Assembly: GCF_013343235.1 (NCBI RefSeq)
Contig: NZ_CP040094.1
Coordinates: 3,038,501 to 3,102,500, forward strand
Origin: Nostoc sp. TCL240-02
Lineage (GTDB): Bacteria; Cyanobacteriota; Cyanobacteriia; Cyanobacteriales; Nostocaceae
Direction: 5' to 3'
DNA: 64,000 bases
Each line of letters begins with the position of its first letter. Position 1 is the stretch's first letter. The notes under the pieces are model-generated. The model was given only the letters and a program-made list of their open reading frames with translations, was not told the origin of the DNA and did no database searches. Of the stretch, positions 62,722 to 64,000 are shown piece by piece. The position numbers were made by a program, and so were the translations under genes.

Positions 62722-63972
62722 TCACCAAAAAGCTTTTGCTTCGCTACCCTGTAATATATCAGGATTTTTTCTGCTATCTTTTTGGAGTTTTTGAAAAGTC
62801 AAGCAGGCAATCATCAAAAGTTTTATTTTTTTAATTACTGTGAATATGTTTATTTTTTCATTTCCCATAACTAATTTCAAGAATGCAATCGGATTAGTAA
62901 AAGTAAACCAAGGAAAGCCATCATTCACCAACATCCCAATGTTATGTTTTCCATAAAGTAATTTTAATGGATAAGTACAAACTAACCATCTATATATTTG
63001 TCCTATCCAAGCTTTTTTTGGGGGATTTTCCATTGTCATATCTGTCATACTGGGAGTTCTATTTGTAGAAATGACATCTAAAAATATGTCACCTATAAAA
63101 CCTGCATACTTGGCTAAGATAGTAAGTTGAGTATCTTCAACCCTGATACCTGGATAATTTCTAGAAATCACTACTAACAAGCTAAATATCACATCAGTTC
63201 TACCAAATGTGCCTCCTCCCCATTTACACTGAAAGCCGCTGAATCTACCGTGAACAATATCTATAAACCATTGGATAGGAGGCACTTGCTCACTAAAATT
63301 AGGCAGTAAAACTTCAATTCCATTTAGTATTGCTTTTTGGTAAACAGCGAACTTATTTCTTGTACCTAAAATATCTATTTTATGGTGCTTTTGCAGATAA
63401 TTTACTATTATTTTTAATCCATTAGACTCTATATCTATAATTGAAGAATTTAGTGTTTCTAAAAACTGAGATTCAGCATCAAAAGTTACCAAAATAGCAG
63501 GTGGTATCCATCCATTTTGGATACTATTGAGCAGTAATGAACCATAAATATCTCCCAAAACCCTAATTTTACCAGCTGAATGTTGTCCCTGTTTTTGATG
63601 CAACACAAATATTCTATGTCTGCATTGCTGAGGATCAATATTAGTCAAACAATATGGTTTTCCTTTATAGTTCAAATTATCAAATACTGGTGCTGCAATA
63701 TTGTTTGCTACCTTTTCCTTAGTATATAGATGAATGATTTGGATATTTGACAGCAAACTCAAATGATGGATAACAGTTGGACATTCAAAACCATTATTTA
63801 AACCAATGACTATATCAGCCATCATCCCTATTTCCGAAATTTGTTGAATAATTTTAGGGATAGTATGAGGTAAATAATTTTCGGCTCCTTTAGTAGCTGC
63901 AACTATTCCTAATATCCGAGTGTTCTCAAAAGTATGATTAGTTTGAGTTTGAATCCAAGTTCTATAATACAT
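62722..63972 (-). CDS. Glycosyltransferase-like protein, function unknown
   Basis: 416 residues. The N-terminal half resembles a GT-A (family 2-type) fold: ILGIVAATKGAENYLPHTIP as a first strand and loop, DIVIGLNNGFECPT, and a DxE/DxD-like VTFDAESQFLE that could bind a nucleotide sugar. A later RVEDTQLTILAKYAGF resembles the catalytic ED region of GT2 enzymes. The C-terminal part has hydrophobic stretches (IYRWLVCTYPLKLLYG and FTNPIAFLKLVMG) that may touch the membrane. I do not recognise a specific family or product. The start codon lies 28 bp inside the window edge, so the upstream context is not visible. Confidence 0.55.
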   Translation of the reverse strand: MYYRTWIQTQTNHTFENTRILGIVAATKGAENYLPHTIPKIIQQISEIGMMADIVIGLNNGFECPTVIHHLSLLSNIQIIHLYTKEKVANNIAAPVFDNLNYKGKPYCLTNIDPQQCRHRIFVLHQKQGQHSAGKIRVLGDIYGSLLLNSIQNGWIPPAILVTFDAESQFLETLNSSIIDIESNGLKIIVNYLQKHHKIDILGTRNKFAVYQKAILNGIEVLLPNFSEQVPPIQWFIDIVHGRFSGFQCKWGGGTFGRTDVIFSLLVVISRNYPGIRVEDTQLTILAKYAGFIGDIFLDVISTNRTPSMTDMTMENPPKKAWIGQIYRWLVCTYPLKLLYGKHNIGMLVNDGFPWFTFTNPIAFLKLVMGNEKINIFTVIKKIKLLMIACLTFQKLQKDSRKNPDILQGSEAKAFW

Positions 63973-64000
63973 AACAGATTTTACATCTTCCTCTAAAGCT

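Noticed and set aside
1..64000. tRNA genes
   Set aside because: No cloverleaf with a GGTTCGAATCC-type T arm was noticed on either strand; a covariance-model scan would be needed to exclude one.

Overview
The window comes from a filamentous heterocyst-type cyanobacterium, most likely Nostoc or a close relative. The evidence is the many GCGATCGC (HIP1) octamers, the Nostoc-style small dispersed repeats and short tandem repeats in the gaps, PEP-CTERM secreted proteins, zinc-ribbon Ser/Thr kinases, a KGK-domain protein, and above all a nearly complete scytonemin (sheath sunscreen) gene cluster.

Layout. 1-11.9 kb holds ordinary housekeeping and accessory genes: a frameshifted cyclopropane-fatty-acid-synthase-like gene, a nucleoside phosphorylase, a retropepsin-like protease, an AhpD-like protein, an alpha/beta hydrolase, a KGK protein, a dynamin-like GTPase, an HPP-family transporter, SppA, isopentenyl-diphosphate isomerase Fni and a frameshifted Uma2 gene. 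11.9-21 kb is an accessory patch. It has a NACHT NTPase with 14 near-identical 35-residue HEAT-type repeats (a probable NLR-like defence protein), a decayed toxin-antitoxin pair, an apparently intact IS5-group element with a -1 frameshift site, and a REP-associated transposase (RAYT) surrounded by, and itself containing, its likely REP hairpins. 21-32 kb carries two tandem Ser/Thr kinases, an OlsB-like acyltransferase, an SMR-type protein, a PLP ammonia-lyase, a short-chain dehydrogenase, a metal-binding HMA protein, a complete IS4-type element with a 9-bp target duplication and a general-stress-type protein.

32.2-58 kb is the scytonemin locus. On the minus strand, in transcription order, are scyA, scyB, scyC, scyD, scyE, scyF, a glycosyltransferase, a tyrA-dsbA chimera, aroB, trpE(G), trpC, trpA, trpB, trpD and aroG. 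The aro/trp genes supply tryptophan precursors. ScyB makes indole-3-pyruvate, ScyA couples it with p-hydroxyphenylpyruvate, ScyC cyclises the product, and the exported ScyD/E/F with the glycosyltransferase are thought to act outside the cytoplasm. A sensor kinase and an AraC-type response regulator read divergently from scyA across a 1.8-kb gap.

Main novelties. (1) The tyrA and dsbA genes expected between the glycosyltransferase and aroB are replaced by one 166-codon in-frame chimera: the TyrA N-terminus with its Rossmann glycine motif is joined to the DsbA/FrnE C-terminus, apparently by an internal deletion. (2) A 45-bp motif occurs three times in the same orientation upstream of scyA and is a candidate operator. 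(3) No tyrosinase gene is present in the trpB-trpA interval. (4) Repeats have entered operon spacers and even coding sequence (trpD linker, trpE tail, RAYT).

58-64 kb holds an AAA+ ATPase, argJ, an IS630 remnant, a second short-chain dehydrogenase and a glycosyltransferase-like protein. I saw no tRNA, rRNA or CRISPR array. All calls come from reading the sequence; no database search was run.
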